A DNA stretch of 64,000 nucleotides, from positions 126,851,784 through 126,915,783 of the forward strand of contig NC_072893.1 of assembly GCF_027943255.1 (NCBI RefSeq), in the 5' to 3' direction. Shown here piece after piece: positions 34,411 to 45,603 of this stretch (position 1 is the first letter of the stretch; each line of letters begins with the position of its first letter). Both the position numbers and the translations under genes were made by a program. This DNA comes from Anastrepha obliqua. Taxonomy: Eukaryota; Arthropoda; Insecta; Diptera; Tephritidae. A model generated the notes under the pieces. That model was not told where the DNA came from, searched no databases, and worked only from the letters and a program-made list of their open reading frames with translations.

Positions 34411-35037
34411 CCTAGAATTTACTTCTAGTTCTAGAATTATTTAACCTAGGTAAGTAGGTAGGTAGGTGAAATGGTTGAAGTACCACCCTGGCACTCCCCA
34501 AGCAGCACTAAAGCGCCGTTTGTCTGCCATCAAACACAGCTCCGAGTTTAGAAATCGACCTAGATTTTGTACTAAATTTCTTCAATGAAAATAAATTCGA
34601 AATAAATATTGCTTAAAAAAATTACTTTAAATTGAAAAATTAAAATTTAGCACACTCTACATTTCAAAGCTTAAAGTTTAGAAATGAAGTACTGCCATTG
34701 ACAACTGACACAATAATACATATTTGTTTTTTTAATATTTGAATATTTGTCATGGCAATGGTTGGTCGGTTGGTTAAAGGGGTGTTTCATCCAGAATCCA
34801 ACTACCGCTTCCGCACAAGTTGGTTGCCACATCCTTACTGCGATATTTAATTAGAGAAATTTTATCGTTACTGGTTTTCTTTTGTAGATATTTTATATTA
34901 GCGAAACAAAAAAATAATACGGGAGCCCTTATAATTGCTCCACTTGAATCCTAGTAATATATTTCAGGTAGATATTACTATGAGGGCATGAAAGTATAAT
35001 CCAATAGATTTATTTTTTATACACATACGTTGATAAG
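34411..35037. other. Intronic interval, no feature seen
   Basis: AT-rich, with a GTAGGTAGGTAGG microsatellite near 34450. Confidence 0.4.
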
Positions 35038-35236
35038 AAAAGAGTAGCGCAAAATTAATCATCAATTTGGTTTTCCACTAACTTTTTTACTAATTTAAAG
35101 TAAATGATTTTGAGTAGTGGAAATGTTTGTTGTGCACGCGCACCATAGCTTGTCTGTCTAGTTCACAAGTGCTAAATATGATTGACGTACGATGCCATTT
35201 GCGCAGACAGGGTGATTAATTTTGCGCCACAATGTA
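35038..35236. mobile_element. GCGCCACC-end MITE, copy 3
   Basis: The left end AGAGTAGCGCAAAATTAATCATC is decayed. The right end GTGATTAATTTTGCGCCAC is close to consensus. Internal TTTTTTACTAATTTAAAGTAAATGATTTTGAGTAGTGGAAAT matches copies 1 and 2. It lies about 490 bp from LIM exon 35726-35891, within the intron on its 3' side. Confidence 0.78.
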
Positions 35237-35725
35237 TATATATAGATTTATTTATAGTATATTAACACATGCCAGTCTGCAAGTAATAAATATTTCTTTA
35301 TACTAAAGTTCATAAGAAATTTTAGAATTTGCTTCAAACATCGCGCATAACTTGGGATCGTTTGTGCGCCGCAAACGCCAACATAAAAAGCATACCCTTC
35401 ATTGCGCCACATCACTACACTTTTCCTTGTTGAACCACAGTTATTTGACGTTGCTTCTTCTTTTGCCTTTGCCACAATATGGCTGGCCAATTTTTCATAA
35501 CTTCTTAAATAATTTTGTTTTTAGCAGAAGCTTTTTTACTTCACCTACTGTTCTTGCAAGAAACTCGCCGCTAAAATTTCTATCCCACCCTATGAGAGTT
35601 GGTTGGAAAAACCTCGCCTAAGATTTTAAATTAAATATTCCAGCAGACTTAGAGCAGTGGATGAGGCACTACTTTCGCTTTGTGCCACATACTTAACCAA
35701 TATACATACACCCGCTCGTACATAC

Positions 35726-35891
35726 CTGAACATGCCTGCGGCGGCAGCGGGAAAATTAACGTTGTTGAACTTTTTCGTCTCGCAACAGCGCAACCCAGTG
35801 ATTGTGGCTTGAAGCTTCTCAGCTGTTGCATAAAATCGGAGGTCTCCATTAGGGAAACGTCTGCGAAGTGCAGGTCGCAGAGAATTTGGTT
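35726..35891 (-). CDS. LIM-domain gene, internal exon (end of LIM + tail)
   Basis: A classic acceptor (CTCTCCCCCTACTCCACTTACAG) precedes the exon, and GTATGT follows it (35725-35720). The 166-nt exon starts in phase 0, matching the phase-0 donor of exon 38827-38936. It begins NQILCDLHFADVSLMETSDF. CDLH supplies the last two zinc ligands (C-x2-H) of the LIM domain, 20 residues after the previous Cys. The tail continues MQQLRSFKPQSLGCAVARRK, then SSTTLIFPLPPQACS, and leaves one base (G) in phase 1. LIM domains bind two zincs and mediate protein-protein contacts in cytoskeletal, adhesion or nuclear complexes. The gene is not named here because I cannot place the tail with certainty. Confidence 0.88.
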
Positions 35892-36195
35892 CTGTAAGTG
35901 GAGTAGGGGGAGAGAATTATCAAAGAGTCGGAGAAAAAAAAATGAGTAAAAGAAATGTAAAAAAAATCAAAGTAAAGAGAAATATTTTGGAGCACTGAGA
36001 AATGTGCATTTTTTGGTTTCCTTTTTAATATAATTTTTAAGATGTGCGGTTTGTAAAAGAAGTAGCTTTAGGGCTAGTGTGGATAGAACAAACGTTTTTG
36101 TGGTATTAATTTCGATAATATGCTTAATAGAAGTAAAAAATATAGATTTAATATAATTTTATAACATTTCAGTAAGCTTTTCATATATATTAAGT
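35892..36195. other. LIM-gene intron
   Basis: Contains the acceptor pyrimidine tract (purine-rich on the plus strand at 35892-35915). Nothing else is seen. Confidence 0.5.
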
Positions 36196-36930
36196 GCTGT
36201 GTACGTTAAAGTTGAGCACTAAATTTTGTTCTATTACTATGGAAGTATATGTACTTAAATGCAATGCCTAATGAAAGTACTAAACCTGGTTAATAAATTT
36301 AAAACTAGTACTAAAACAACATATTGGTCAATTTAGTACTAATTTTTTGTACTAAGCTGGGTATTATATTACTTTATTTAGTACTCAGCTCTGTATCATA
36401 CTACTCAGTTTAGTACTCAATTTTTGTACGAAGTTAGGTATCACATTATTTAATGTATTTAGTACTAAATGTATATACTAAATTCTTATGTTACGCTGCA
36501 GTATTATTGTTTTTTTAGAAATATTTAGCACAAACTTCCAACACTAAATCAAGCTTTCTAATTTCTGTGTCAAAATACGTAAATTATATAGTATATTTTT
36601 AATACTAAATTTTTTAGTGCATATTTAGTATATGTTAATCATACATTTTTCAGTATATTTTTAGTGTGACATTTTTTAGAACATTTTTAGTTTTAATTTT
36701 TTACCTCATTGTTATTACTATTTTTTTTGTGCGTTTGTAGTACTATATTTTTGTTAGTACATTTTTAGTACTACGTTTTTAGTACATTTTTAGTACTAAA
36801 TTTTCTAGTACGAAACTATATTTCATTAAACAAAAGCCTTATTGAAAAGACTTCTGCATGAAAAAAGCAAATGAAATACTTTAGTACTGACCAAGTACTA
36901 AAAATTAAGCACTTACAGGTTCTTTTCATA
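36195..36930. repeat. TTTAGTACTAAA palindrome cluster 5
   Basis: Dense sites such as AATTTAGTACTAATTTTTTG, TTTAGTACTCAG, GTATTTAGTACTAAATG and TTTTTAGTACTACGTTTTTAG occur between 36300 and 36900. Part of the cluster (36310-36480) shows a ~60-bp local periodicity of TTTAGTACT..TTGTAC(T/G)AAG(C/T)T.GGTAT. It lies wholly within the intron between the two LIM exons. Confidence 0.78.
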
Positions 36931-37780
36931 ATTTTTAATAACTTATTCACTTAAGTTTTTGTGCTCGTTAATTTATAAGTGCAAAAGCAATGGAATGACA
37001 TTCAACGATAAAATCACAACTGAATTTGTCGCTTGCGCTTGACTATGGGGGCAGATGTGAGCGGTTGTGGGTATGTTTTCAGAAACAAAAAGAAACATAA
37101 TCCAAAAATTGTTTTAAACTTTTGCCAGCACTTTGTGTTGTCAAGTGAAGTTCGCGTTCATTTTGTGTGAAAACTTTTATGCGGCTTTTCCATTTATTTA
37201 TTCAAGTGTGGCGGCTCCAAACTACCGAAATGGTTGCCTCCCATTCGTACAGTTAAGGCGTCGTAAAGCCGCACATGTGTGTGTGTGTGGCAAATGTGGA
37301 TACTTTTTCTGTGCATTTTCTCCACATCCTTTCTACCACACCCATTGGGCTTGGGTTCACCCTCTACACGTGCCAGTGAAGCGCTTACTTAGCTTAGAAA
37401 ATGGCAAAACGAGTGCTTTTCGAGTGTTTGGCGTAAATAAGTGAATAATCGCGTGAAGAAAGGATATGTTAGTTTAACCAGCAGTCTACTTACACTCCGC
37501 GCTGTGTTTTTGGTGTAAATAGTTTGGTAACAAGTTCCATTGTGGTTTGAGCCGTACGCAGCTGTCATTGCCGATTTGTGAGAGTGACAGTTGTGCGAAC
37601 TTTGGCGCTTCTTTGCATGAATGCGAATCATAGCGCTGGCATTATGTGATTTGTGGCCGTTCGGGGTTTGCCCTTAGTTTTACATCTTGGCATGGAAACT
37701 GTAGCATCACACGAATAGAGTTCTCTACAAATTTATTTTAAGTTCATACTCATATATGGATATATAAGAGAAGGTAGAAA
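36931..37780. other. LIM-gene intron, no feature seen
   Basis: More GC-rich than its flanks. The frame 37133-37444 has no motif and no splice support. Confidence 0.4.
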
Positions 37781-38565
37781 CAAAAAATTTAGTGAAAGAA
37801 CTAAACCGCACTTACGTCAAAATCTATTTAGTATGAAAACGTAAAAAAAAAATAATATTTTTAGTACAGCAAGCGAGGAATGTGAACAAACTTCATCTAA
37901 TGAATATTTAGGGGAAATAAAGTCTTAGTGCTAAAATTATTTTTAATTTTTAGTACTAAATTTTTCGTATACTATATCTCCTGCTAAGATTATGGTTAAA
38001 AGCTTATGTAATTAGTTTTTTTTCTCAATAACTTTTTCCACAATATTTAGTACTACCACATTAGTGCTACGGGTAAATATGCAAATCGAGTTATGGGAGT
38101 AGATGTAGTCGCTTATTTGGTACAAAGTATACATCTAATTTAATTTAGTAATCGTTATTTTAAGTACTAAACATTTACTAAAAATATGCAAAATTAAAAC
38201 AGAAAATCATATGCATATAATACTAAAAATTGTGTGCTAAAAATTTAGTACTATAATTTGAGAACCAAAATTTAGGAACAGAATTTCGAAATAAAATTTA
38301 GTCCTAAAATTTTACAACTAAAATATTTAATACTAAATCCTTAACGCTTCGTACTCATATTTTAGTACTAGATTTTTAGTACTCATCTTTCAGTACCAAA
38401 TTTGTAGTACTCATATTTTAGTACTAAAGTTTTAGCACTCAACTTTTAGAGCTAAATTTTTAGTACTAAACTTAGATGAAGCTTTCTAACTTTAATTTGC
38501 ATATTTTTAGTATTCCAGTACTGTAAAACAATTTTTTTAGTACTGTATAGTAATTTTCATCGAAT
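37780..38565. repeat. TTTAGTACTAAA palindrome cluster 6 (densest)
   Basis: Between 38345 and 38475 sites follow at about 12-21 bp: GTACTCATATTTTAGTACTA, GATTTTTAGTACTCATC, GTAGTACTCATATTTTAG, TACTAAAGTTTTAGCACTC and TTTTTAGTACTAAAC. Variants (AGCACT, AGAGCT, AGTACC) show decay by point mutation. The cluster ends about 260 bp from LIM exon 38827-38936. Confidence 0.8.
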
Positions 38566-38826
38566 CTGTGCTTTTCTTGCATTCTTTTTCAACAAAAATA
38601 GCAACTTAACTCCAATATTATTCCTATAATATATGTGACTTTTTATGCCGTAAGCTAATGGAATAATTTTCAGCTCAATATATTTATAAGTATTGTTTAA
38701 TTTGGAGGCAATTGATGTGATTTTATTCGTCATAGTTTCTTTTTTACTTAAAGAAGTACTAAAAGCTGTGGCATAATAATATAAATATAAAAAATATACT
38801 TTGTTTTAATCATTTGTAGCGCTCAC

Positions 38827-38936
38827 CTTGAACCGCCTGGCACGTTTCTGATTTGGACCTGTCAAATTTATGCCACACGAATTGCAACGCAGGCATTCCT
38901 CGTGATAGTGATTGTTGTCGTAAAGTGGCGAGGGTT
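38827..38936 (-). CDS. LIM-domain gene, internal exon (central LIM)
   Basis: On the minus strand CTGCACTCTTTCAG (acceptor) precedes and GTGAGC (donor, 38826-38821) follows a 110-nt exon. Two bases complete a split codon (phase 1), then 36 codons run to a phase-0 donor. The peptide PSPLYDNNHYHEECLRCNSC then GINLTGPNQKRARRFK carries H-x2-C-x2-C-x2-C, the central zinc ligands of a LIM domain. With CDLH in the next exon it completes C-x20-C-x2-H. The first C-x2-C pair must lie in an upstream exon at higher coordinates, which I did not find within the window. The reading frame, ligand spacing and both splice sites agree, so I consider it real. Confidence 0.9.
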
Positions 38937-40885
38937 CTGAAAGAGTGCAGACAAAAATGATATAAAAAATTTATAGAAATTAAGTTCTTCACTCAAAATA
39001 CATAGGCGCCAATAATCTACAATAATAATCCAGCTTTTCACTTTAAGCTTTTATACTAAGCCCATATGAATACCAAATTCTTATCGAACAGGTTTGCTAA
39101 GCATTTTTTAATAAGATTTATTATGAAAATCCTTTCAACTCTATCATCGCATATTTATGTGCAATTATGCCAAAGATATTCCAAATAGTATATTACTAGT
39201 ATGCAATTATTTGCCATATCCTTGACATACTTTGCCAGCCAAGCCAGCTCAGTGAGACGCTCATGTGGATATGCGCACAAAAGTGAAATAACTGAAATGC
39301 CAGCAGGACTTAGCCGAATACTAAATTTGTAGCTATGTGCACCAGCACTCACACATGTGCGTGCACACAACTACATGCATAGATATTTGGACATGTAATA
39401 AAATATCAATAAAGCATAAATCTCCAAAGACAACGAAGCAAACAACAATAATAAAGCGCCTTAATTGGGTAGAGCGAGTGAATGGAGTGGGCAATGGCCT
39501 GCTAAGATACATGGAGGAAAAATATATACTTCCAACTATGGCTGCTACAACTGTTAAATAAAAGTACAATAAATAAAAGACTTGAGTGAGTGGAGCGAAA
39601 TAAAAAATAATGATACCCAGCTGTAGTTTCTGCGAAACAAAAAATTTCATTTTGATTTTCCTGCTTCATTTCTGATTCAGCCCTGCCTGTTTATTATTAT
39701 TTATTTATTTATTTTTGTTTTTGTGTGTGGCAACTCAAAAGCGATTTCAAAAGTCCACTTAAGGCACATAAGATAATATTAATAATCTCCAAGGATAATA
39801 ATAATCATAATAATAGTAATAAGTATGCATTTGTGAGCGTCCGAAATGAAGCTGCGTCTTTGCGCGTTTTACTCATACGCGCGGGTGGTCGAAATGTGCA
39901 GAGAGTATTTGATGAGGAGTGAATTTTTCGCAGTAGACTGCCAACAATGACGTGCATCTTTTTCATTTGCTATTTGCTGTCATAAACAATTACTTAATCA
40001 GTTGAGCTCATATTTCGGCTGGCAAAAGCACACACGCACGTACACAAGCGCAAATAAGCTTAACACATATACATACGAGTGCATGCATATTAGGAGTGCA
40101 TATATGGATGAGTTAAGAAAATGGAGTTAAGGAGGTGGACTTCTTAGGAATTTCTGTACTAAATATTAATTTCGTATTCTTTTATTTGATTTCTGAAGCA
40201 GAATTCTTCGCTCTAGATCTATGTTTTCACTACAGGTAGCTTCGCATGCTGCGTATGTGTACGTGACTTTTGGGAAAATTGCTTTCTTAGCTACCGGTGC
40301 TACTTATCTAGTTGTATTTCCTCCCCCTCCCTTTTAGGTAAGTTTTGAGTTTGTTAATTTTTCCTCCACATTTCTACAGTTTCCCACCACTTAGTTTTTC
40401 TTTAGCGAATGTTTTTAATTTTAAAGTTTTACCAGCCGCTCAATCCCCAATGCTCAATGTATGTATATATGTGCATATGTGTTTAGCAATATTTCTTCAT
40501 TTAATTTCTAATTTCATTCTTCAGCTTCTGTTAGCCATTCACATTATTTTCACTTAGTTTTATTTCTTCTTGCAAACTGCTTTAATGTTCTACGCTTTAT
40601 TAGTCAACCAGCTGTGCCATTGCGGAAATGCGTGTAGAGATTTCTCTTCCACATACCTGTTATTGTTTTCACTCAAAATATTATAAAGATATTGATTGAC
40701 GTGCGCACATTATATGCAGAAAGTTTGCTTCGATCAATCAGGACTTACAATCAGTCAAGGAGAACGGGCAAAAATAATTATGAGCATATTTGAAGAATTT
40801 CAGGAAAAATAATGGCAATACGAAATTGTGAAAGTGAAAGTGATTTTCCAATTAAACTAGAATATTATACGAGTACTATGCAAAC
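38937..40885. other. Upstream intron or intergenic DNA, no gene seen
   Basis: A (TTTA/ATTT)n patch lies near 39690-39720, with scattered TATG/CATA microsatellites. No LIM C-x2-C exon was found here by eye. Confidence 0.4.
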
Positions 40886-40889
40886 CACT

Positions 40890-41345
40890 TCTTCTGGATT
40901 GACGCGATAACTGCGTAAGGGGTTTCGACTGAGTTTAACAAAGCGCGTCAGTCGTTTCTGTGGTCAAGCCCTTCTGGACCTGATCTTTCGAACACAGAAG
41001 AGGCCTTCCTCTTCCTCTGCTCTCAACAGCAGGTACCGTGTCGTTTCAGAGCTGGAGCGTTTGAATCGATTCGGATGACATAACCTAGCCAAAAGAGCTG
41101 CTGGATCTTTATTCGGTGCACTGAGTCTCTTTCAGAGTTAAGCTCACACAGCTCATTGATCAAGCGGTCCAAAAATCAGCCGCAAAATCTTTCTCCCAAC
41201 AACCCAAGGAACACCAAACATCTGTTTCGTGCGATAGTATGGGAATGATGAGAGGCTTATAAAGTGTTGGTTTTGTTCGTCGATTGAAGAGTAGGCTGAT
41301 GCATGATAGATACTCAAGAAGTAGTTTGGTATTAAGTTTAGATAG
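40890..41345 (-). pseudogene. RTE-like LINE reverse transcriptase C-terminal relic
   Basis: On the minus strand NRRTKPTLYKPLIIPILSHE (the thumb region of an endonuclease-RT LINE) is followed by a decayed stretch. The frame INELCELNSERDSVHRIKI then QQLFWLGYVIRIDSNAPALK resumes, and a GRGRPLLCSKDQV-like basic motif follows. The (W)LGHV.R.....R and GRGRP..RW..QV arrangement is the usual C-terminus of this LINE type. Multiple frames and stops show it is dead. Confidence 0.72.
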
Positions 41346-41745
41346 CTCCGAAGGGCACTTTGTGCCCTCTACTCATCCACACCCAGTTCCCTTACTAAAC
41401 TCAAGATAAAACTTGATTGGGTTGGGCGTATGCGTCTTTCTGCTGTCTGCGTCGATATGTTTCAACTTTCTTCGGACTATAGCGTCACATTCAAGGAGAA
41501 GGTCCACTGGAGTATCCTGAGATTGATCGCAGAAACGACAAAAGTTCGTAGACCAGATCTCGCTCAGGTGCAGATGACAAAGCAGTCTGTAGATGGCCTG
41601 TGAGAAAACTCGTGCGTATTCTTAGTTTATTCTTGGGGAAGGTTAGGAGGCTTTTAAACCTCTGCTGGTTGTATCCTCCCAGTAAAGATTTCGCCTGGCT
41701 GAGCCTCATAGTTTGTTGATTATATCACTCAAAGCTCTATTCACT
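41346..41745 (-). pseudogene. I/R1-like LINE C-terminus with Cys motif and 3' UTR
   Basis: The minus-strand frame 41709-41491 gives SQAKSLLGGYNQQRFKSLLT then KNKLRIRTSFLTGHLQTAL. A shift then leads to HLHLSEIW..NFCRFCDQSQ and DTPVDLLLECDAIVRRKL, the C-x2-C...C domain in which the usual His is now Asp. The 3' UTR includes GGATGAGTAGAGGGCACAAA (about 41375 to 41355), which is shared with a plus-strand remnant at 59690-59745. It abuts the RTE-like relic on the same strand. Confidence 0.78.
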
Positions 41746-43172
41746 TAACGATCTAAATGTCAGAGCTGGACTCATGATACTAAGTTAGAAATCTTCACCA
41801 AGGCGTTGCGAAATTAGGTGGACAGGATATGCGAGAGATACCTGTGAACGAATTCGCAATGGAACTCATACGTAAACTACGTTTCTTAAGTCGAAATTAT
41901 TATTTATCTTTTCCATCGCTTTGCGTTGTTCTCCAGTAGCATTCTACCTACATATATTTTGAGGTGCTCCATTAAGTACTCGTTGTCTCATTGTTAAAGT
42001 GCCATCGCAGCACAATTGCCCAAAAGCTTCTCATTCCCATACGTGCAGGATTCGTGTGTAACAGTGCGTATGCGTAACTTTTGGGATATGATTTGATGCG
42101 GAAGGGAAATCAAAATAAAACTTTTCACAAAAAATTCCTAACAAAAGTTTTTATTTATTATTTGTGAGAACTTGGAGCAGTTGCAGAGCGAAAAAGAAGA
42201 TAAAGTAACAGAAAAATAAGAAACAGTAATTAGGTTTAATTAATTTGAAAATTTAACCTTAAGCGAAGAGTATGCGATGGCAAACTCTGGGGAACAAATA
42301 ATCTGACCAGAAAAAGAAAAATTATGAAAATTATAAAAAAAAGTTTGAGGGTAGTAAGATGGGTAATTGCAATAAATTTTCTGATGGCAGTAAAAACTGC
42401 GTATTTTCTTGTATATTTCGATCTTCATGCCCGCCTGGAGCTAGACAACTCATAATTTTGCGTTTTTCGCGACATAATTTTACATTTCATTATATTCCTT
42501 TAAAATTTTTTGCTTTTGTATTTTATTTTTATTAATTTTTAAAATTTTCTTACAGATCATTCCAATCTTTCAAATTTTTTGTCCATTTCCAATTATGTTC
42601 TTGAAACACTTTAATTTCGTAAATAAATTTCCCCCATTCAGTGCCCTTTCATTTTTCGTTGCTGCTGCGCATTCAGCTTTTGCGCTTTTGCTTTCGACTT
42701 CTCCAAGAAATTCCGCCTTGTTTACTAATTAAGTGTTTCGGTTAAGGTTCAGTGTAGCGCAATGCTCTGTTCTTCAGCTCAACTCAGGGTTAATACACTT
42801 TTCGCTACTTTGCTCTAATTAATCAAATAGTTAGGCAAGTCTAGCATCGCGAAAGCAGCGAAACATAAAAGGACATAATAGAACAGTGAAAATTCAAATA
42901 AAAAAGGCCAGAAAATTATGATGAATGCCTGAAACGAATGCTGGTGGGTTTCTAAGCGCATGGGCGTGGCTCAAATGAGCGAAGTTAGAAAAGTACAGTA
43001 GCTGGGGCTGGCATGAGTTTAGGAGGATAAATAGATAGAGCTGAAGGCATTATGGACCCTCTATAAATAATGGCTGGTAATTAGAGCTGGCGCCGTGAAA
43101 CAATTCTTATCACATCTATTCCTTCGTAGCTCCCTTGGGATTTATTCAAATTTCGAGTCATGCAAAAAACCG
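41746..43172. other. Interval without a recognised gene
   Basis: AT-rich unique-looking DNA with no motif-bearing frame. Confidence 0.4.
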
Positions 43173-43970
43173 TTTAAGCGAAGAGTGGGAGAATGATTTT
43201 AATCACATAGCTACCGAGGCAAGTGAAGAGCTTTAAATTATAATACAAAAACAAAAACAAACTTAGTATATAAATTTTGAGCTCTAAAAATTGAGAATAG
43301 ACTTTCGTATTTTGAATTTAAAAATTTAGAATTTAGTTTCATTATTTAAACGAAAGAGAGATAAAAGAGACAAGACTAAAACATATAAAGTTACTTTTGG
43401 AATGCAAGAATTTTAAACGTTTAATTTAATTGTTATAATATTTCAAGGTCTCTGAAATTTTAATTTTCAGTATTGCAAACAGAAAAATGTCGACTTTTTT
43501 GAAGTAAAACCAACTTTGAAATTAAAATTAGATAAAGAAGCTAAAAACTCAATATTGAGAGCTGCAAAATTTAAGCGAAGAGTGGGAGAATGATTTTAAT
43601 CACATAGCTACCGAGGCAAGTGAAGAGCTTTAAATTATAATACAAAAACAAAAACAAACTTAGTATATAAATTTTGAGCTCTAAAAATTGAGAATAGACT
43701 TTCGTATTTTGAATTTAAAAATTTAGAATTTAGTTTCATTATTTAAACGAAAGAGAGATAAAAGAGACAAGACTAAAACATATAAAGTTACTTTTGGAAT
43801 GCAAGAATTTTAAACGTTTAATTTAATTGTTATAATATTTCAAGGTCTCTGAAATTTTAATTTTCAGTATTGCAAACAGAAAAATGTCGACTTTTTTGAA
43901 GTAAAACCAACTTTGAAATTAAAATTAGATAAAGAAGCTAAAAACTCAATATTGAGAGCTGCAAAATTTA
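43173..43970. repeat. Two-copy tandem duplication, 397-bp unit
   Basis: The segment starting TTTAAGCGAAGAGTGGGAGA at 43173 is repeated from 43570. Both copies end GAGAGCTGCAAAATTTA (43573 and 43970). By eye I see no mismatch across the two units. The short word TTTA/AAAATTTA at the join could have served as microhomology. It is non-coding, and an assembly error is an alternative. Confidence 0.9.
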
Positions 43971-44485
43971 GAATCTAGATTTTCGAATATTCGAGTTTAT
44001 TTTCAAATCGAAATATTTGTGATTTGATTTTATAAAATAACACTTTTGAATTTTTGAAATTTGAAAAATGTGGTAAAATAAATACTTAATTTTAAGCAGT
44101 TTAATTTTTATTGCAGTTTAGATTTTTCGAGATATACAAATTTTGAATTTTTAAATATTATTATTTTTATGCTTCGAAACTTCAACGTTGAATAATTCGC
44201 AATTGAAACTGATAGTCGCTATAACATAAATTAAATTTGAAAATGTCGAATGTTTTTTATTTTGAAATGTTAACTTGTTCTGTTGTAAAGGTAAATTTAT
44301 TAGTTAATTGTGATTGGTTCATTATTTTAGCAAAAGGAAGAATAAATAAGGTGAATAATTAGAGTTTTGAAATTCAAATATTTCAAATTCTTAAATATAT
44401 ATTTTTTTTTTTATTTTTAGAGCTAAATTCTGTTAAATTTGCAGCTTAAATAATAATTTGAATCATTTTTGGAATCAAATAACAA
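43971..44485. other. AT-rich interval, no gene seen
   Basis: Low-complexity DNA following the duplication. Nothing recognised. Confidence 0.45.
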
Positions 44486-44489
44486 AATT

Positions 44490-45603
44490 TTGTGGTTTAA
44501 ATTAAACCGCAAAGCACCAGCGGCTGTACAACGAACAGCTGCACCCAGAGTTGCTCTTGTCTACCGCACTGTCTCAGCGGCAGCAGTTTTTGTGATTAGC
44601 GGAGAGATGCTTATCGACCTCATGATCCAAGAACGAGTGGATGTGTGGGATTCCAGGAAAAAATACACACCGCGGAACGGAGATGCTAAACCATACAGAT
44701 ATGGAAAAGCCAAATAGAGTGACAGATGGCCGGCAAAGATGATTCCTACAATAGGTATTAAAGTGGTGCACAAATGACTTGCTTATTACAAAGCAACAAG
44801 TCACACATTGCATGTGACACTGTTTGTGAAGACAAAAAGCAATGTAGGCACACAACTTGAACAGCAACGAAGAAAAACTGTCTTCAACAAGCAATACTAC
44901 TTCGGCTCTATCGACAGTGCACGAATTGCACGACGCTGCTTATATGCTTGCATGGCAATGGTAGAAAAACATTCTCATACAAGCTTTGCCGAAAGACATC
45001 AAGTACAATGTGTGAATTGGTGTCATATGTATGTATGTACGTAGTGTATATTAGCGGCAAAGTGTAAGTTTCATTCAAATATTAATCAGAATTTAATTTT
45101 TATTCTACAAAACCATCATACCAAACATTAACTGCCTATTTGATTTTAAAATATCAGGAATTCATGTAAGTAAATAATCCACATTTGACACAATTCACTT
45201 GTTTGAATTGAATTGTTTTTCATTGCCTTTCAGTGTCATGGCTTTTCTTGCTATCTTGCCGAAATATGTGTGTTGTGATAATGCTGAGAGAGAAACAAGT
45301 CATACAAAAGCATGATTTGGTTTTCTCTCTAGCTGCTATTGCCTGTTACTGTTAGTTGAGAACAAAACACTGCATTGTTGTGTGAATTTAGCAAATGACT
45401 TGAAAGCACATATATGTCGACTTGTGCACCACTTTAATAGGTATCATAAATAGGCTGAAAAGAACTTCGGAGAAGTGGGCTATTTCATGTCGCAGTTCGA
45501 ACCACGGATACTTCTGAAAATTTCAACAGATGGCTCGTGGAAAGCGATTGCTCTGAGAAAGCAGATTGGCCAAATCTCGCCGACCTATCAGATCTGCAAA
45601 ATG
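44490..45603 (+). pseudogene. R1-like LINE RT C-terminus, split by a hAT-like insert
   Basis: The left part (44490-44750) reads APAAVQRTAAPRVALVYRTV then SAAAVFVISGEMLIDLMIQE, matching the connection region of LOA/R1-like LINE RTs (QR..LR...AYRTVS..A..V.AG..P..L...ER). The right part (45445-45603) resumes with NRLKRTSEKWA and, in the adjacent frame, NFGEVGYFMSQF (the GEV..Y.SQ..TGHG motif), then ESDCSEKADWPNLADLSD. Leaving out 44759-45444 (the insert and one TSD copy) keeps the left frame open through the junction, so both halves are one old LINE copy. Confidence 0.75.
44759..45436. mobile_element. hAT-like non-autonomous element, 8-bp TSD
   Basis: The perfect 15-bp TIRs are TAAAGTGGTGCACAA (44759-44773) and its reverse complement (45422-45436). 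ATAGGTAT is present on both sides (44751-44758 and 45437-45444) as an 8-bp target duplication. The TSD length and TAaAGTGGTGC-type ends fit the hAT superfamily. No transposase remains in the 678-bp interior, and the short frames there have no motif. It interrupts a LINE relic. Confidence 0.9.
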
